DNA from: Chara braunii
Lineage: Eukaryota; Streptophyta; Charophyceae; Charales; Characeae
Direction: 5' to 3'
Assembly: GCA_003427395.1 (NCBI GenBank)
Contig: BFEA01000674.1
Span: 465,701-524,104, forward strand
DNA length: 58,404 nucleotides
Part shown: in pieces, positions 12,458-23,448 of the stretch
How positions within the stretch are numbered: the first letter of the stretch is position 1
How the letters are laid out: every line of letters begins with the position of its first letter
The notes under the pieces: model-generated
What the model was told of the DNA's origin: nothing
Databases searched by the model: none
Seen by the model: only the letters and a program-made list of their open reading frames with translations
Translations under genes and position numbers: made by a program

Positions 12458-13182
12458 CTATGAATACCCCTCGGCGGCGGACAGGCGCAGCCAAGTCCGC
12501 GCGGACGCGCGGCTTTGCCGCCACGTGGCAGCCAGAGGGGAGGGGGTCTCGGGATTCGGGAACCGCCATTCGGCGGCGCAACCCCTGCTCCACCCCCCCA
12601 CACAAGAAAAACCGGAAAAAAGTATGTTTTGGTTGGGGGGTTGGGCAGCGAACGAGGAGAAANNNNNNNNNNNNNNNNNNNNNNNNNNNNNNNNNNNNNN
12701 NNNNNNNNNNNNNNNNNNNNNNNNNNNNNNNNNNNNNNNNNNNNNNNNNNNNNNNNNNNNNNNNNNNNNNNNNNNNNNNNNNNNNNNNNNNNNNNNNNNN
12801 NNNNNNNNNNNNNNNNNNNNNNNNNNNNNNNNNNNNNNNNNNNNNNNNNNNNNNNNNNNNNNNNNNNNNNNNNNNNNNNNNNNNNNNNNNNNNNNNNNNN
12901 NNNNNNNNNNNNNNNNNNNNNNNNNNNNNNNNNNNNNNNNNNNNNNNNNNNNNNNNNNNNNNNNNNNNNNNNNNNNNNNNNNNNNNNNNNNNNNNNNNNN
13001 NNNNNNNNNNNNNNNNNNNNNNNNNNNNNNNNNNNNNNNNNNNNNNNNNNNNNNNNNNNNNNNNNNNNNNNNNNNNNNNNNNNNNNNNNNNNNNNNNNNN
13101 NNNNNNNNNNNNNNNNNNNNNNNNNNNNNNNNNNNNNNNNNNNNNNNNNNNNNNNNNNNNNNNNNNNNNNNNNNNNNNNNNN

Positions 13183-13232
<50 letters not shown>

Positions 13233-13234
13233 TC

Positions 13235-13271
<37 letters not shown>

Positions 13272-13725
13272 CCCCTTTTTTGAATTTTTTTCTTTATTTA
13301 CTTTCAAATTTTGCATCTGCATTTTTTTTAAACACCTCATACCCCTGCAAAAAACAGAAATTCATTTCTAAAAAAATACAGGTGAACTCAGAGACCATAT
13401 ATCTCATGATAAAAAATGACAAAAAAAAAATCCAGCTTTTCTTTGTATATATTTTTAATTTTTTTTAAATCGAATTTAGTTTTTGATTTTTAAAAAATCC
13501 TAAACAAAGTCGGATTCCAAAAAAAAAAAAAATGGGGTTGTAAGGCTTAAAATTCCCTACAACCCCATATATATATATATATTTTTTTTTTAACCTATTA
13601 TTTAATTCAGGAAAATTCTGGTAAAATCGGGTCCGCGGCGCGGACCAGGTCGGCCGCGGATGCGGCCCCATCTGCGTCCGCCATCCGAGATCGGACCCGC
13701 GGACGCGTCCGCGGGTGTTTCATAG
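12458..13725. mobile_element. TIR DNA transposon (hAT-like, non-autonomous) inserted in RT
   Basis: The left end begins CTATGAATACCCCTCGG. The reverse complement of the right end begins CTATGAAACACCCGCGG, giving terminal inverted repeats. The flanks are CGTTTGGG (12,450-12,457) and CTTTTGGG (13,726-13,733), an 8-bp target duplication with one mismatch. Removing the insert rejoins the RT frame across the break. The inside holds a GC-rich left part, a 520-N gap (12,663-13,182), a CA repeat, AT-rich DNA and a short hairpin at 13,534-13,566. No transposase is visible, but the gap could hide part of one. Confidence 0.75.
12663..13182. other. Assembly gap (520 N)
   Basis: A run of N followed directly by a CA dinucleotide repeat (13,183-13,228). 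The long open frames crossing it are artefacts. Confidence 0.98.
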
Positions 13726-14360
13726 CTTTTGGGGACACGTAGTCACCGACAAAGGTTTGTAGCCGAACTGCCAAAAGGTACACGCAGTAAGAGACACGCC
13801 GGCTCCTATGTCGCTTATGCAAGTTTGCGCATTTTTGGGACTGGCTTCGTACTACCGAGGGTTTATCAAGGGATTCATGACAACTGCAAGACCCCTTACA
13901 AACCTGCTGAAAAAAATCAGTTGGTTATTTGGACTCCTCAGTGCAATCGAGCGTTTCGAGAACTCAAGGCGGCATTGACTTCGGCCCCAATTCTCATGAG
14001 GCCGGATCCAAAAGAAACCATTATTATCATCATCGATTGGCAGCCTGAGGCGATCTCGGCAATTCTGGCCCAGGTGGGACCAGATGGGTTGAAACATGTG
14101 GTGGAGTATGCTTCAAAGATGGTGCCTCCTTGCAAGAGGAACTACTCTGCACCAACAGGGGAATGCTTTGTTGCTTTGTGGGGAGTCAGCCACTTCCGAG
14201 CCTACTTGTATGGACAAAAGTTTACGTTGGTAACATATTACAAACCGCTCCTGGCCTTGAAGAAGTCAAAGGACTATTCGGGTATGATGGGACAATGGGC
14301 CACCACGTTGCAAAGCATGGAATTTGACAATTGCCACAGGAAGCACGAGCGTCATAGAAA
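13726..14360 (+). pseudogene. pol: Decayed RT C-terminus and RNase H of the plus-strand gypsy element
   Basis: After the insertion the RT continues with the gypsy block AFLGLASYYRGFI (about 13,825-13,865). RNase H follows with IIDWQPEAISAILAQ (first catalytic Asp) and NYSAPTGECFVALWGV (catalytic Glu), then an FRAYLYGQ block. A stop (TAG) interrupts the segment near 13,762 and the frame changes near 13,905. The order and spacing match Ty3/gypsy pol. Confidence 0.75.
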
Positions 14361-14820
14361 TGCCAACGGATTGACACACTTGCACTGGCATAGTAGAGTC
14401 CCTGCAAGTGGAACGATCCAGAATCGAAGGACGAGCACAAGTACGGTAAGGTGGAGATCCTCCAGAAGGTTTGAACCCCTTCTCAGAAGCGATGGCTGCT
14501 CCCTCCTCTCCTCCAGATCTTTCTACCCCTTCTCAACTTCCTGACCCTTCATTCTTTTCGAGTCTCCCCAATAAATTTTGTTATTTTTTGACATGTATTT
14601 CGCGAGTCTACGAGGTAGATTTTTATCCTCATGAGTCTGGGTTGTCGATTGGGTCAACTGTGCCACGTGTGTCAATCGCGCGCATGGCGCATGCATTCAA
14701 TGTTGGGCGGCTAACAGGTTATGAAAGTGCCCTTTATGTCGGACGGATAAGTATCCCACGAAAGCTCGATTTGAGGCTGCTAGAACGGATGAACGTGGCT
14801 ATGACAAGAAGTTTCGAAAG
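14361..14820 (+). other. Degenerate RNase H-integrase linker
   Basis: This interval lies between the RNase H and integrase remnants. Frames are broken every few dozen codons and I recognise no conserved block. It is probably part of the same pol by position. Confidence 0.4.
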
Positions 14821-16090
14821 GTAGAGGTTTGGACAGATAAAATCCTATTGACAAAATTAGCTGGCAAATCACTAGACAGCTATACAAAGCAGGACAGGCG
14901 TCGTGCATCCGAGAGATCTGGGGATTACCGGTGGATCAATGACCATTTAGAGAAACGTAAAACAGACGGGCCGGGGTTATGGTTGACGGTTTCACACCCG
15001 TTCCAACGGTATGAGTGGACCCCATTTGCTCACGAGGAACCTGCCGCCCATTTCGCAAGACGTGTCACAAAAGGAACTATCGATCGAAATTGATGGTTCT
15101 GGTCTAATAATATCTGCGAAGATGTTAGGCACGTCGTCGGTAACTATCTAGTCTGTGCTGCAGATCGAGCGCCGATCCGTGGACCAAACAAAATAGTTCC
15201 GACGGAAGTAGAACGCCCTTTTCATCGTGTCAGTATGGATACAACAGATATTGACGTGCCACCTGGTCCCAACAGCTGTGAATATTCCATTTTATTGGTT
15301 TTAAATTTTAATTGATAATTTTTCAAAGTACATAGAAGTTTATCCGGGTAAAACACGAAAAGACTCGGAAATAGCCACCTACATCGGCCGATTCCTCAAT
15401 ACTTATCTAGATACATAAGAGATCCTAACGCATAATGGATCTGAATTTAAGGCTGAGGTAGAGAAACTGTTGACACACAGGGGCGTCACACTCCGACACA
15501 GCGCTCCGCATGTCTCCCAATCCAATGGACTCGCAGAAAATGCGAATCGCATGATTAAGATCGCCTTACGCCAAAATTTGGCGGCTAATAACACGCGTCC
15601 CTGGTCCGAGATAGTGTATCAAATCGTAGGAATTCACCGGGCGACCCCTCACGAATCGACATGGTTCACCCCCTTCCAGTTACGGACCAACAGTATTCCC
15701 TGTATCACCATCCGAGACACTTGGGAAAGTGCCAAACCACGACAAAGGATACACGGGCCTCCTTTAAGGCTAAGGCCAAAAGGTACGCCGATTTAATGGA
15801 AATGGCAGTCCCCAAATTGGCCCATATGAGGCAAAGGATGACCAAATTTGCCCACAGTAGACAGGTCCGTAGTTATAAGGCCTGAATCGGGAATGCAGCC
15901 CCTCAAATCCGATATAATAAATGTGCACACAACCCTAAAGTCGCTCCCAAGTTTCTGGTTGTTTCAGCGTAGTCGAGCTCGGGCCTAACGGGGTGGATAC
16001 TGTGCGCATCGCTCCTGAAATGGGCACCAGTCATAGCTCCCTTCCTATCGTCCCCCATATCTCTTATCTTTGTCCCCTTCCCTCCCCTGA
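14821..16090 (+). pseudogene. pol: Decayed integrase of the plus-strand gypsy element
   Basis: The zinc-binding and core regions are visible in pieces. NYLVCAADRAPIRGP (about 15,140-15,185) has one expected zinc-binding Cys replaced by Tyr. FHRVSMDTTDID (about 15,220) holds the first catalytic Asp. In THNGSEF (about 15,430) the second catalytic Asp has become His. GLAENANRMIK (about 15,525) keeps the Glu. A C-terminal piece with LGPNGVDTVRI and a PHISYLCP block ends near 16,075. Multiple stops and frame changes make it inactive. Confidence 0.7.
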
Positions 16091-17394
16091 TCCCCTTGCT
16101 CCTTCTTCCTCCTCTCTCTCCACTTCAGACAGGGATTTGTCATTCCTTCCGCTTCCTCATCTGATACCGTCCGCTCGCAGCCATCGCCATGAGCTTCGCG
16201 CTTGAACGTGCCATCTCAGCCCGACTTCTTCAACCTCGGCGCTCCCTGCTGTTTCGCCAAGTGGTTCATCTACGACTCAGTCCCGATCTACTGCGATTCA
16301 CACATTTATTCAGTCGGGAGGCAAGATACACAGCCGTGGAGGTGACGATCTCGACGGATCGCGGTTCAACGGTGATCCTGGTGGAAGCCTCAGTGTTTCT
16401 TCGTTTCCCGTGGCCAGGGCAAAGTGACGTGACAGTGGTCGTCGTGTTGAGTGGCGATCTGTGCAGCATCTGCTCTGAACGGCGTGGTGACGTGATTGGG
16501 AATCTGTGCGAGTGGGGGTGTGAACTGGTGACGGATTGGTGGCAACGATTAGCTAGGCCAGGCGACCAAGTGGTGGGCACGGAGTGTATTGACACCTTCT
16601 CATTGCGGTCCAGTGTCTCGGACCCACTGGCCCCGCTGCTTCCATCTCTTCATCCTTTTCACACTCCTTGCCGATGAATCCTCTCTCTACCTTCTCTCTC
16701 CTCTCTAACCTTCCAACTCTCTAGCCATCCTGGGCCGATCCTCTCCTCTCCTTGGAAATCCGGCCGATAGCCAGCCCTCCCTTTCGTCCTCGATATGTTC
16801 GTGATTGGACTGGACTCGCCACAAGCTTCTGTTTACTCTCGGTCAAGGCATATTGGGCGCGCTATGAAGAGAATCGCGAGGTAGCTCAAGAATTACCTGG
16901 GGCCGGGCACCTGTGGATGTACCTTCAGACTGCCACCCTTTTCAAAAAAATAAAAAGAGATGGGGACCAGGCACACCACATTGTAGTTGCTCGGGTTGTC
17001 TTTAAAAAAAAAAAGAAAATAAAGAAAAGAGAGAGAGACAAAGAGGAAGACTGAGTGCAGGTAACTGCGTTGAAAACGTGACGGTGAAGAACATAACCAC
17101 AACGCATCAGGCGAAAGAAAGGCATGGTTGTAGTTGAGGTGTCCGGACATCTTTGCTAAGCATCGATGAATAACCATAGCTAGTTGCCTTACCCGAAGGA
17201 GAGTATAGTGGGAGGAGGCTAACAAATTGCTCTTTCTGCACTGGCAGCAGGGGAGATCGTTCAGACATCGATTCTTGTTCATTTATAGAATTTCATCCAT
17301 TTATTATTGTATTTAATTGTTATCAAGAGGAGGAGGGGTTACGCGATGGTTGACGATGATGGCGAGAGGAGGAGGAAGATGGCATTCGTTCAAT
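16091..17394. other. Gene-poor interval downstream of the plus-strand gypsy element
   Basis: An open frame of 162 codons (16,189-16,677) has no recognisable motif. I looked for a copy of the 9,080-10,106 region that would mark a 3' LTR and did not find one. An A-rich tract lies near 17,003-17,050. Confidence 0.35.
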
Positions 17395-17398
17395 CTTG

Positions 17399-17507
17399 TT
17401 TTCTTCTTCTTCTTCTTCTTCTTCTTCTTCTTCTTCTTCTTCTTCTTCTTCTTCCTCCTCCTCTTCTTCTTCTTCTTCTTCTTCTTCTTCTTCTTCTTCT
17501 TCTTCTG
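17399..17507. repeat. (CTT)n microsatellite
   Basis: About 110 bp of nearly uninterrupted CTT/TTC repeats. The Leu-, Phe- and Lys-rich open frames crossing it are repeat artefacts. Confidence 0.95.
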
Positions 17508-18214
17508 CATCGTCTCAAAGTTGAGTCTTACAGTGTGAATTGAACAGAAGCATAGCGTAAAAGTCTGTAGCATGCTAATCTGCATTATGCTAGTCATGGA
17601 CAAACCTTAGAAGTGAGCTGGCCTTTGTGTGGTGGAGGGGGGGGGAGGGGGAAGTCGGGTTGTATTGAGCACATCATAGACCAGTGGACCTTTCTTTGTG
17701 TACAATTTAATCTCGAGTGAACTTCCAATACATATGGTTCAGCATCGACAGCTATGTGAAGACATGCAATACAATGAATAGCTAGCTAACCCCCTGTTGC
17801 TGGGGACCTCCCGAAAAAGGGTAGAAATGCCAGAACTTGATTGCTTTTTTTGGGATGGGTATTGCTTTGCCCTCTCAACTACCTGAGGGGGTGGAGTGAT
17901 CTATTTGTTTTTTGGTAGCCCTTTGTGATTTTGCTGCCTGCCACACTTTTTTTTTTACTTTTTGTCCCGAAGAAGTGGGGGTAGGCTGGTAGCCCCGAAC
18001 GTCATTGTCCCCGTAAGGATTTGAACGCTGGACCTGTTTATCGACCGTTGCATGTGTGCAGAAATGCAGCACCATGCAGTCACAACGCAGGTACATTTGG
18101 GGGGGTGCCACATGAGTTGTCTGAGTAGACCTTCTGTAGGACTTGATGTTGCTTCCTTCCTCCGCCCAGGGCAACTAAGAATGGATTGGTTTCTCCCTTT
18201 GTTCAGCAAAGGGC
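17508..18214. other. Gene-poor interval with a weak tRNA-like B box
   Basis: No gene was recognised. GGATTTGAACGCTGG near 18,018 is the reverse complement of a pol III B-box-like word, but no A box is at the right distance, so I do not call a tRNA. Confidence 0.35.
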
Positions 18215-18440
18215 CTTTTCTTTTTTTTTTCTTTTTAAAGAAAATTCGACCCGCGTCAACAGATAGAAGTGATGATAAGAGCATGCACTCCCACCCCTGT
18301 CTTGCAGAGGGCTCCATTCTATTGGTGGGGGGCTACACCTGCTGGAAAGGGGGTCCAGCGTCCGTCCCCTGAGATACATTGTTGAGTTGGTACAACAGCA
18401 CATGCTGGGAACAGAGCCCAGCGTCCCTCTCCGCTGCTCA
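18215..18440 (-). repeat. Dispersed poly(A)-tailed (SINE-like) repeat, copy 2
   Basis: Same family as the copy at 1,203-1,440. It has a T-rich tract (about 18,222-18,238), GATAAGAGCAT, then the block with TATTGGTGGGG, GCTACACCTGCTGGAAA and GGTCCAGCGTCC. A partial second GCTGGGAACAGAGCCCAGCG hairpin follows near 18,405. Confidence 0.5.
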
Positions 18441-18821
18441 CGAAATGTGCAAAATGATAATGAATCTTCCGCTAGTGTACTCCTTTTTTTTTTTTCCCTT
18501 TGCTATCTTACTCCAAGAAGAAGTTGTCAGAAAACTGTTGCCTGCTGCCTCTTGATTGCTGCTTTACCACACTCAAGGTTCCCAGAAACCTTCGAGAAAC
18601 CTCCGAGGAAACCTCGTTTCACTTGGTAATTTGGGTCATTGGGTAGTGTCTGTACATGGCTAGAAAAAGGACTCGTATGCGCAAGCACACACAGCCACCT
18701 TCAAGTTCTTTGTGTCGAAGAATCAACACCCTCACTTTCTTAAGAATTCATCCTTGTCTCAATTGGCCTGTGCAGAAGTTTCTTTTTCCAGGAGCAGACT
18801 CATGCGACAGGACTACTACGG

Positions 18822-19022
18822 GCCTGAATGAGCCTGCAGAAAGGGAGCCTGAATGAGCCTGCTGAAAGATGGTCTGAATGAGCCTGCTGAAAGGGAGCCT
18901 GAATGAGCCTGCTGAAAGACGGTCTGAATGAGCCTGCTGAAAGACGGTCTGAATGAGCCTGCTGAAAGGCGGTCTGAATGAGCCGAATGAAAGAGGGGTC
19001 TGAATGAGCTTGCTGAAAGCGA
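18822..19022. repeat. 25-bp satellite, about 8 units
   Basis: About eight tandem 25-bp units share GAATGAGCCTGCTGAAAG followed by a variable seven-base tail. Units 1-6 are close copies and the last two are diverged. Because 25 is not a multiple of 3, the units cycle through all three frames, which explains the overlapping repetitive open frames on the minus strand. Confidence 0.9.
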
Positions 19023-19587
19023 GCGTGGCATGGAATAGCATCCACAGATTCCACACTGACATTGCCTTACTTCCGTTTTGATTTTTTTTTTTCTGCCCAT
19101 CTCCTCCTCTTCTTCCTCCTCCTCATTGTCCTCCATGTCCTCCTCCACATCCTCCTTTTTGATCCTGCTTGCTGCTGCTACCCATATGATCGCTACCATT
19201 CTGCTACTTTTTCCTGATGCTTACTCGAGTGCACACAAGAAGGGTGAAACAAGGTGATCGAAGGTCTCTTTAAAAGAATTACTTGAGGGATAAGTTCATC
19301 TTCTACTAAGGAGGTGCTATGGCTTCGCGTGGTTAGAGATGTTCTTCTCTCTCATGTAAACATGGAAGCTTGAGAGTGGATTCAGCATACTACGCTCTTC
19401 TGTGAAAAAGCAACGGTACGACAAAGGGAAGAGTGACCTGCAAACACATGCCGTGGGTAAGGGAGTGAGATAGTGAGGGGGAGAGTTTCATTTGCATTCA
19501 TTGCGGATTTGCCACACACAAAGTGCTGGTCTCTCTAGTGTGCTCCAGAGGAAGTAGGGCTGGGTTCCAGCCCCAGAAGTCGATACG
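19023..19587. other. Upstream region of the four-membrane-span gene
   Basis: Contains a CCT/CTC-rich stretch (19,100-19,160). I see no certain promoter element and no other coding feature. Confidence 0.3.
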
Positions 19588-20739
19588 ATGAATGAGTTCC
19601 CGCCGCCTGTGCTTCATCGCGGTGACAGCACGGTTATTGGAATGGAGCTTGCAGGACAAAGTAGTAACCATGGTTATGAGCGCACTCCAGGGCAAGCACA
19701 GCATACGGAGGCTCCCTCACATCACCAGTCAGGAGCCCTAGCGCCATGCCAGGCGGGGTTTCTACCATCAGGAGATCACATGCTGGCGGCCTGGGCACGA
19801 GTGACTCAAGCTAATGCCGCTCAATCACAACATAGAGGGAAAGAGGAGGAAACGAGTGAGATTAAGGGTGCGATAAGCGGACCTGAGCGTCATCCTGGGG
19901 TTGCGGCTCCTGGAAATGCGTCCAAGGCCAATGCCAGACCCAGCAGCAGGAGTGTCAGCCATGCACGGCATGCTTCCGTGCCCGAGAGAAATCGACCAAG
20001 ACACTCTCATTCTCATGAACTGCCGCGGATCGGCAGAGGTGTGTCAAAACGCCATATTCCTCGCAGTTCACGGCATCGTGATCCCACAGCTGGTGGCAAT
20101 CCACAGTCCTCACCGGGGAGGGGGAGGGCGACAACCAAAATCCATTTAGCACCGAACGTTGTTGACCCCTTCGGCACAGCCCCTAGCAGCCCCTCGTCCA
20201 CCTGCCCTTTCGTCTTCGACCTTGGGTGCTGGCTTGTAGCAATAGTGTTCAATTCCACCTGTGTTGCCCTGTTGGCACTCACGAGCGCAGGGAGCACCCA
20301 TTTCGAGGGCGAACTTAGTTCAAACCCTGCGTTCACTGGCACCGCCATTTATCGTGCTTTGATGGCGATGGCGCTCGCATGCATTGTATGGTCCTTTTTT
20401 AGCATAGCTGTGGTGATGCGCCATTGCGTGAGCAGAAAGCGAACTCGTGAAATTTACTTGAGAATATGGCTCCATGTCTACTTGGTCATCATTGTCTTTG
20501 CTTTTGGCGCAGCCATTTCAACAGTTATGGTATCATTGCAAGTTGAACCCGGAGACCTAGACGCCCGCCCCCACATAGGGCAACACAGCCATCCTTTTCT
20601 CCCTTGTGTCTGTCACCTTGCCGAGGACAAAGACGCCACCGGGCTGTTGGCAGCACCTAAGTTTGCATTGGCAGGGTGGGCTGCATTCAGTCTCCCGATC
20701 CTTGTTCTGCCGGTCCAATATTTGCAACTAGAGAGATGA
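19588..20739 (+). CDS. Putative four-pass membrane protein (CASP/MARVEL-like topology)
   Basis: An uninterrupted 383-residue frame, the only long non-repeat, non-retroelement frame in the window. Residues 1-200 are hydrophilic and rich in Ser, His, Arg, Pro and Gly, so probably disordered and cytosolic. Four hydrophobic segments follow at about 212-234, 254-277, 291-317 and 355-377, with a basic cytosolic loop (VMRHCVSRKRTR) between spans 2 and 3. The longest loop, between spans 3 and 4, carries a Cys pair (PCVCHL). Four spans, a long second outer loop with Cys, and an Ala-rich span 3 resemble the CASP-like/MARVEL family of plants, but I see no diagnostic motif, so the family is a guess. The first ATG of the frame was taken as start; the true start could be later. 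It could also be one exon of a larger gene. Confidence 0.5.
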   Translation: MNEFPPPVLHRGDSTVIGMELAGQSSNHGYERTPGQAQHTEAPSHHQSGALAPCQAGFLPSGDHMLAAWARVTQANAAQSQHRGKEEETSEIKGAISGPERHPGVAAPGNASKANARPSSRSVSHARHASVPERNRPRHSHSHELPRIGRGVSKRHIPRSSRHRDPTAGGNPQSSPGRGRATTKIHLAPNVVDPFGTAPSSPSSTCPFVFDLGCWLVAIVFNSTCVALLALTSAGSTHFEGELSSNPAFTGTAIYRALMAMALACIVWSFFSIAVVMRHCVSRKRTREIYLRIWLHVYLVIIVFAFGAAISTVMVSLQVEPGDLDARPHIGQHSHPFLPCVCHLAEDKDATGLLAAPKFALAGWAAFSLPILVLPVQYLQLER

Positions 20740-21924
20740 AACATTGATATCCCTCTCTCCCCTCCTTACTCCTTCCATAGGTAGACAACCTCCTCTTTAC
20801 TTGTCTTCAGAGATTTTAGCATTGACAGCCTTGCATGAGACACCAGACATCTTTGAAGATCAGTGGCCCTTCTCCCCTGCTTCCCTCCTTATCGGTAGAG
20901 GAGTGGGTACTCAACGATCTAGGCAGTTTTGAACCTCTTCCCCTTTCTCCCTGTCTCCATGTGAATAGGCGACTACTTGTCTGCAGGATCTGAAACACAA
21001 CAGACTGATCAGCTTTTGCGTTCAGTGCTTTCCTTACTCCACTCACACTCCTTTGCAAGCAGAGCCCAAGATGCTGAACAGCACACAATATCAATCCCTA
21101 CTCCACCTTTCCTCCATTGCTCTGTGCGAACAAGTTTCATACTCGTGGAAAACTTTACTCGATCGAGAAGAAGCTTCATAGCTCTGTAGGTCGGTCCCAC
21201 TGCCCCCTATACATCACGAGAGTGGCGGCGTGCATCCCTCGTTCCATGTGGGCATGGCATCATGTCCTCAGAGTGTTCTTTTTAGACAGACATAGCCAGT
21301 AGGCAGGGGCATGCTTCATGATGGGCAGGAAGCGCAGGGTGGGACTCAGTACTTTAGGTAGTCTCCCGCTCTGCTCGGATATGTCTCAGCCCTTGACCAC
21401 TTGATTGTCTTTTCTGCTTGCCAGTGACCAGACTGGTGTCACCCAGAATATAAAGGGCTTGTGTCTTTGAAAAAAAAAGAAAAAAAAGTCGCTGCACAAT
21501 TTTGGAGATCAGTCACCGCTTCTCCCTCTTTCAGTGAGAATAGGATGTCTTGTCCTCAAGGGTCCTTAGGCACGCCAAGCGCAACACCCTTGATCGTAAT
21601 TGATGATGTCATGTGTAAGAGCACTGACTACTTACATAAGAAGCTGCACAGCTTTTAATGTGAGTTCCCTCCCTCCATTATTTCCACCCTCATTCCATTT
21701 GGATGCGGTTTCCGTCCTCAAAGTATGTAAACGTGGAATTGAACACCTTTGAGGATTACGTCAAAGATCCACTCGCAGCTACCGTCTACTGCCCACTCTC
21801 CTGTCGCCGGAAATACCAGTGCTGCCTGACTTCTCAGTGCATATGAAAAGTTTGCCTTCCAATCCATGGCTCATCCCCGTGCGCGCCCCCCCCCCCTCCC
21901 GGCCCAACTGCTTCTGCCCCAGCT
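20740..21924. other. Downstream region of the four-membrane-span gene; no gene recognised
   Basis: Pyrimidine-rich DNA with short open frames that lack domains. It could contain the 3' UTR of the preceding gene. No clear polyadenylation cluster was identified. Confidence 0.3.
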
Positions 21925-22000
21925 CCTTTTTTTTTTTTTTTTCCCAAGAAGAAGGCTATTGGTGGGGAGCTGCACCTGCCGTCGTGGTGTCCAGGTCCTT
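21925..22000 (-). repeat. Dispersed poly(A)-tailed (SINE-like) repeat, truncated copy 3
   Basis: A T run (about 21,928-21,943) is followed by GCTATTGGTGGGGAGCTGCA and the start of the GTCCAGG block, as in copies 1 and 2. The GATAAGAGCAT block is missing. Confidence 0.45.
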
Positions 22001-22507
22001 GGACAAATAGTTGCCACTGCATGTGTGTGTGGGAATGTGTGTGTATAGGCAGAGAAGATAAAATAAAGCTCAATTCCAACTTTCACTAGTAAGACAGAGA
22101 GTCTAGAGTCTAGACCAGTGCAAAGTTTGCTGTGATGCGAGTGTGATTGAGCGGGGATTGCCCCCACCTTTCAGCCCCTAGGTTAGACCACCAGTACCTT
22201 GCAAACGCATCGGTCGCAGACCACTCACCGGGACTTTTGGAGGCCCAAAACGCGACAACGGCCGCCGATAAAATTTATCAATGGCGGCCTGGCCCAGAAA
22301 GTTGTGCCTGCTAACGAGCCCCACCTGTCAAAAATAGCTGGGAAAGGTACTTGTGATGGTTTAATAGGGACCCCCACGTTTCAATCCATAGGTTAAAACC
22401 CCCAAGCACTGAAAAGGGCAATTGGGCTTTTTTCTTTCCAATTTTTTCCCTTTTTTCCTTTTGCCCTGTTCTATTTTTGGTCAAGGCTTGTCTGTGCCAG
22501 GTTTGGT

Positions 22508-22640
22508 CTTTTTTTTTTGTTTCTTTTCTGGGTGATAAGAGCACCCCCTCGACTGGAGGCCGTCATTAGATGGCTCCGGTCTATTCATGGGGAGATGCAC
22601 ACGCTGGAAATCTCAGATCCAGTGTCCCTGTGACACAGTA
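22508..22640 (-). repeat. Dispersed poly(A)-tailed (SINE-like) repeat, copy 4
   Basis: A T run (22,510-22,519) is followed by GGTGATAAGAGCACCCCCTC and then the GGGGAGATGCACACGCTGG block and CCAGTGTCCCTGTGACAC. A GC-rich TIR element begins 8 bases after this copy ends. Confidence 0.5.
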
Positions 22641-22647
22641 TACCAAG

Positions 22648-23402
22648 CAGGGTTACCAGCCCGTACGTACGGAGGCCCCCGGGCGGACATCCGTACGTTC
22701 GGGCGTTTGGGGTCCCGTACGGGGCCCGAACCCGACGGCGTTCGGCCCCCGCCGCAAATTATTTCGGGGCCTAAAAATATATATTTTTTTCTGAATTATT
22801 TTTTACGAGTTCTCTATGACGTGAGGTACATGCCTATAAATTTTCCAGTCATTTGGCTTAGCCAAATAAGAATTAAAAATCGCCAAAGATGGCGGTGTCA
22901 AAACGTGCTCGCCCACATTTTTTTTCACTTTTGACTTTTTGTTTTCACTTTAGTTCCCGGTCTAGACAATTTTATTATTTTTTGAAACATTTTTAGTGGG
23001 TTTTGTATTATGTGAAGTACACATCTGTGAATTTTCAGGGTATTTTGTTATGACAAAAAAAAAAAAAAAATCGCCAAAGATGGTGGTGTCGAAAACATGC
23101 TCGCGCACTCATTAAATTTAATTTTCTTTTTTTATTTATTTATTTTTATTATTAGTATTTATTCTGTGAATTTCATTTTTATTTCAAATTTGGTAAGGAA
23201 TTCGGACGTAATGCTCAAGCAAATCTTGTTTAATGTATTTTTCTCCATAACATATCTTTTTTTCGGATTCTTTTGATGACTTTTTTTTTTTTTTTTTTTT
23301 TTTTGGGTCCGCGTTCGGCTTGAACGGCCGATTGCATCTCCAAGGGGTCCCATACGTTCGGGCTTTCGGGTTCGGGCGTTCGGCCCGTCCCGGCCGGTTA
23401 AC

Positions 23403-23405
<3 letters not shown>
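22648..23405. mobile_element. GC-rich-ended TIR element (hAT-like), non-autonomous
   Basis: The left end starts CAGGGTTACCAGCCCGTACG. The reverse complement of the right end starts CAGGTTAACCGGCCGGGACG. CAGGG-type ends are common in hAT elements. Subterminal regions are dense in GTACGTTCGGGCG-type words on both sides; the middle is AT-rich with GCCAAAGATGG repeated at about 22,883 and 23,074. No transposase frame. The right flank is a TA repeat, so the target duplication cannot be read. Confidence 0.6.

Positions 23406-23443
<38 letters not shown>
23406..23443. repeat. (TA)n microsatellite
   Basis: A nearly pure TA repeat between the TIR element and hammerhead-like core 1. Confidence 0.95.
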
Positions 23444-23447
<4 letters not shown>

Positions 23448-23448
23448 T

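Noticed and set aside
12277-13468. Very long open frames on both strands around 12,300-13,470
   Set aside because: They cross a 520-base N gap and a CA repeat; the residues are unknown or Thr-His/Val-Cys repeats. Only the 12,277-12,440 part (RT with YMDD) is real.
17307-17603. Leu-, Phe- and Lys-rich frames
   Set aside because: They translate the (CTT)n repeat in different frames.
18015-18085. tRNA gene on the minus strand suggested by a B-box-like word
   Set aside because: No A box or cloverleaf arms at the right distance.
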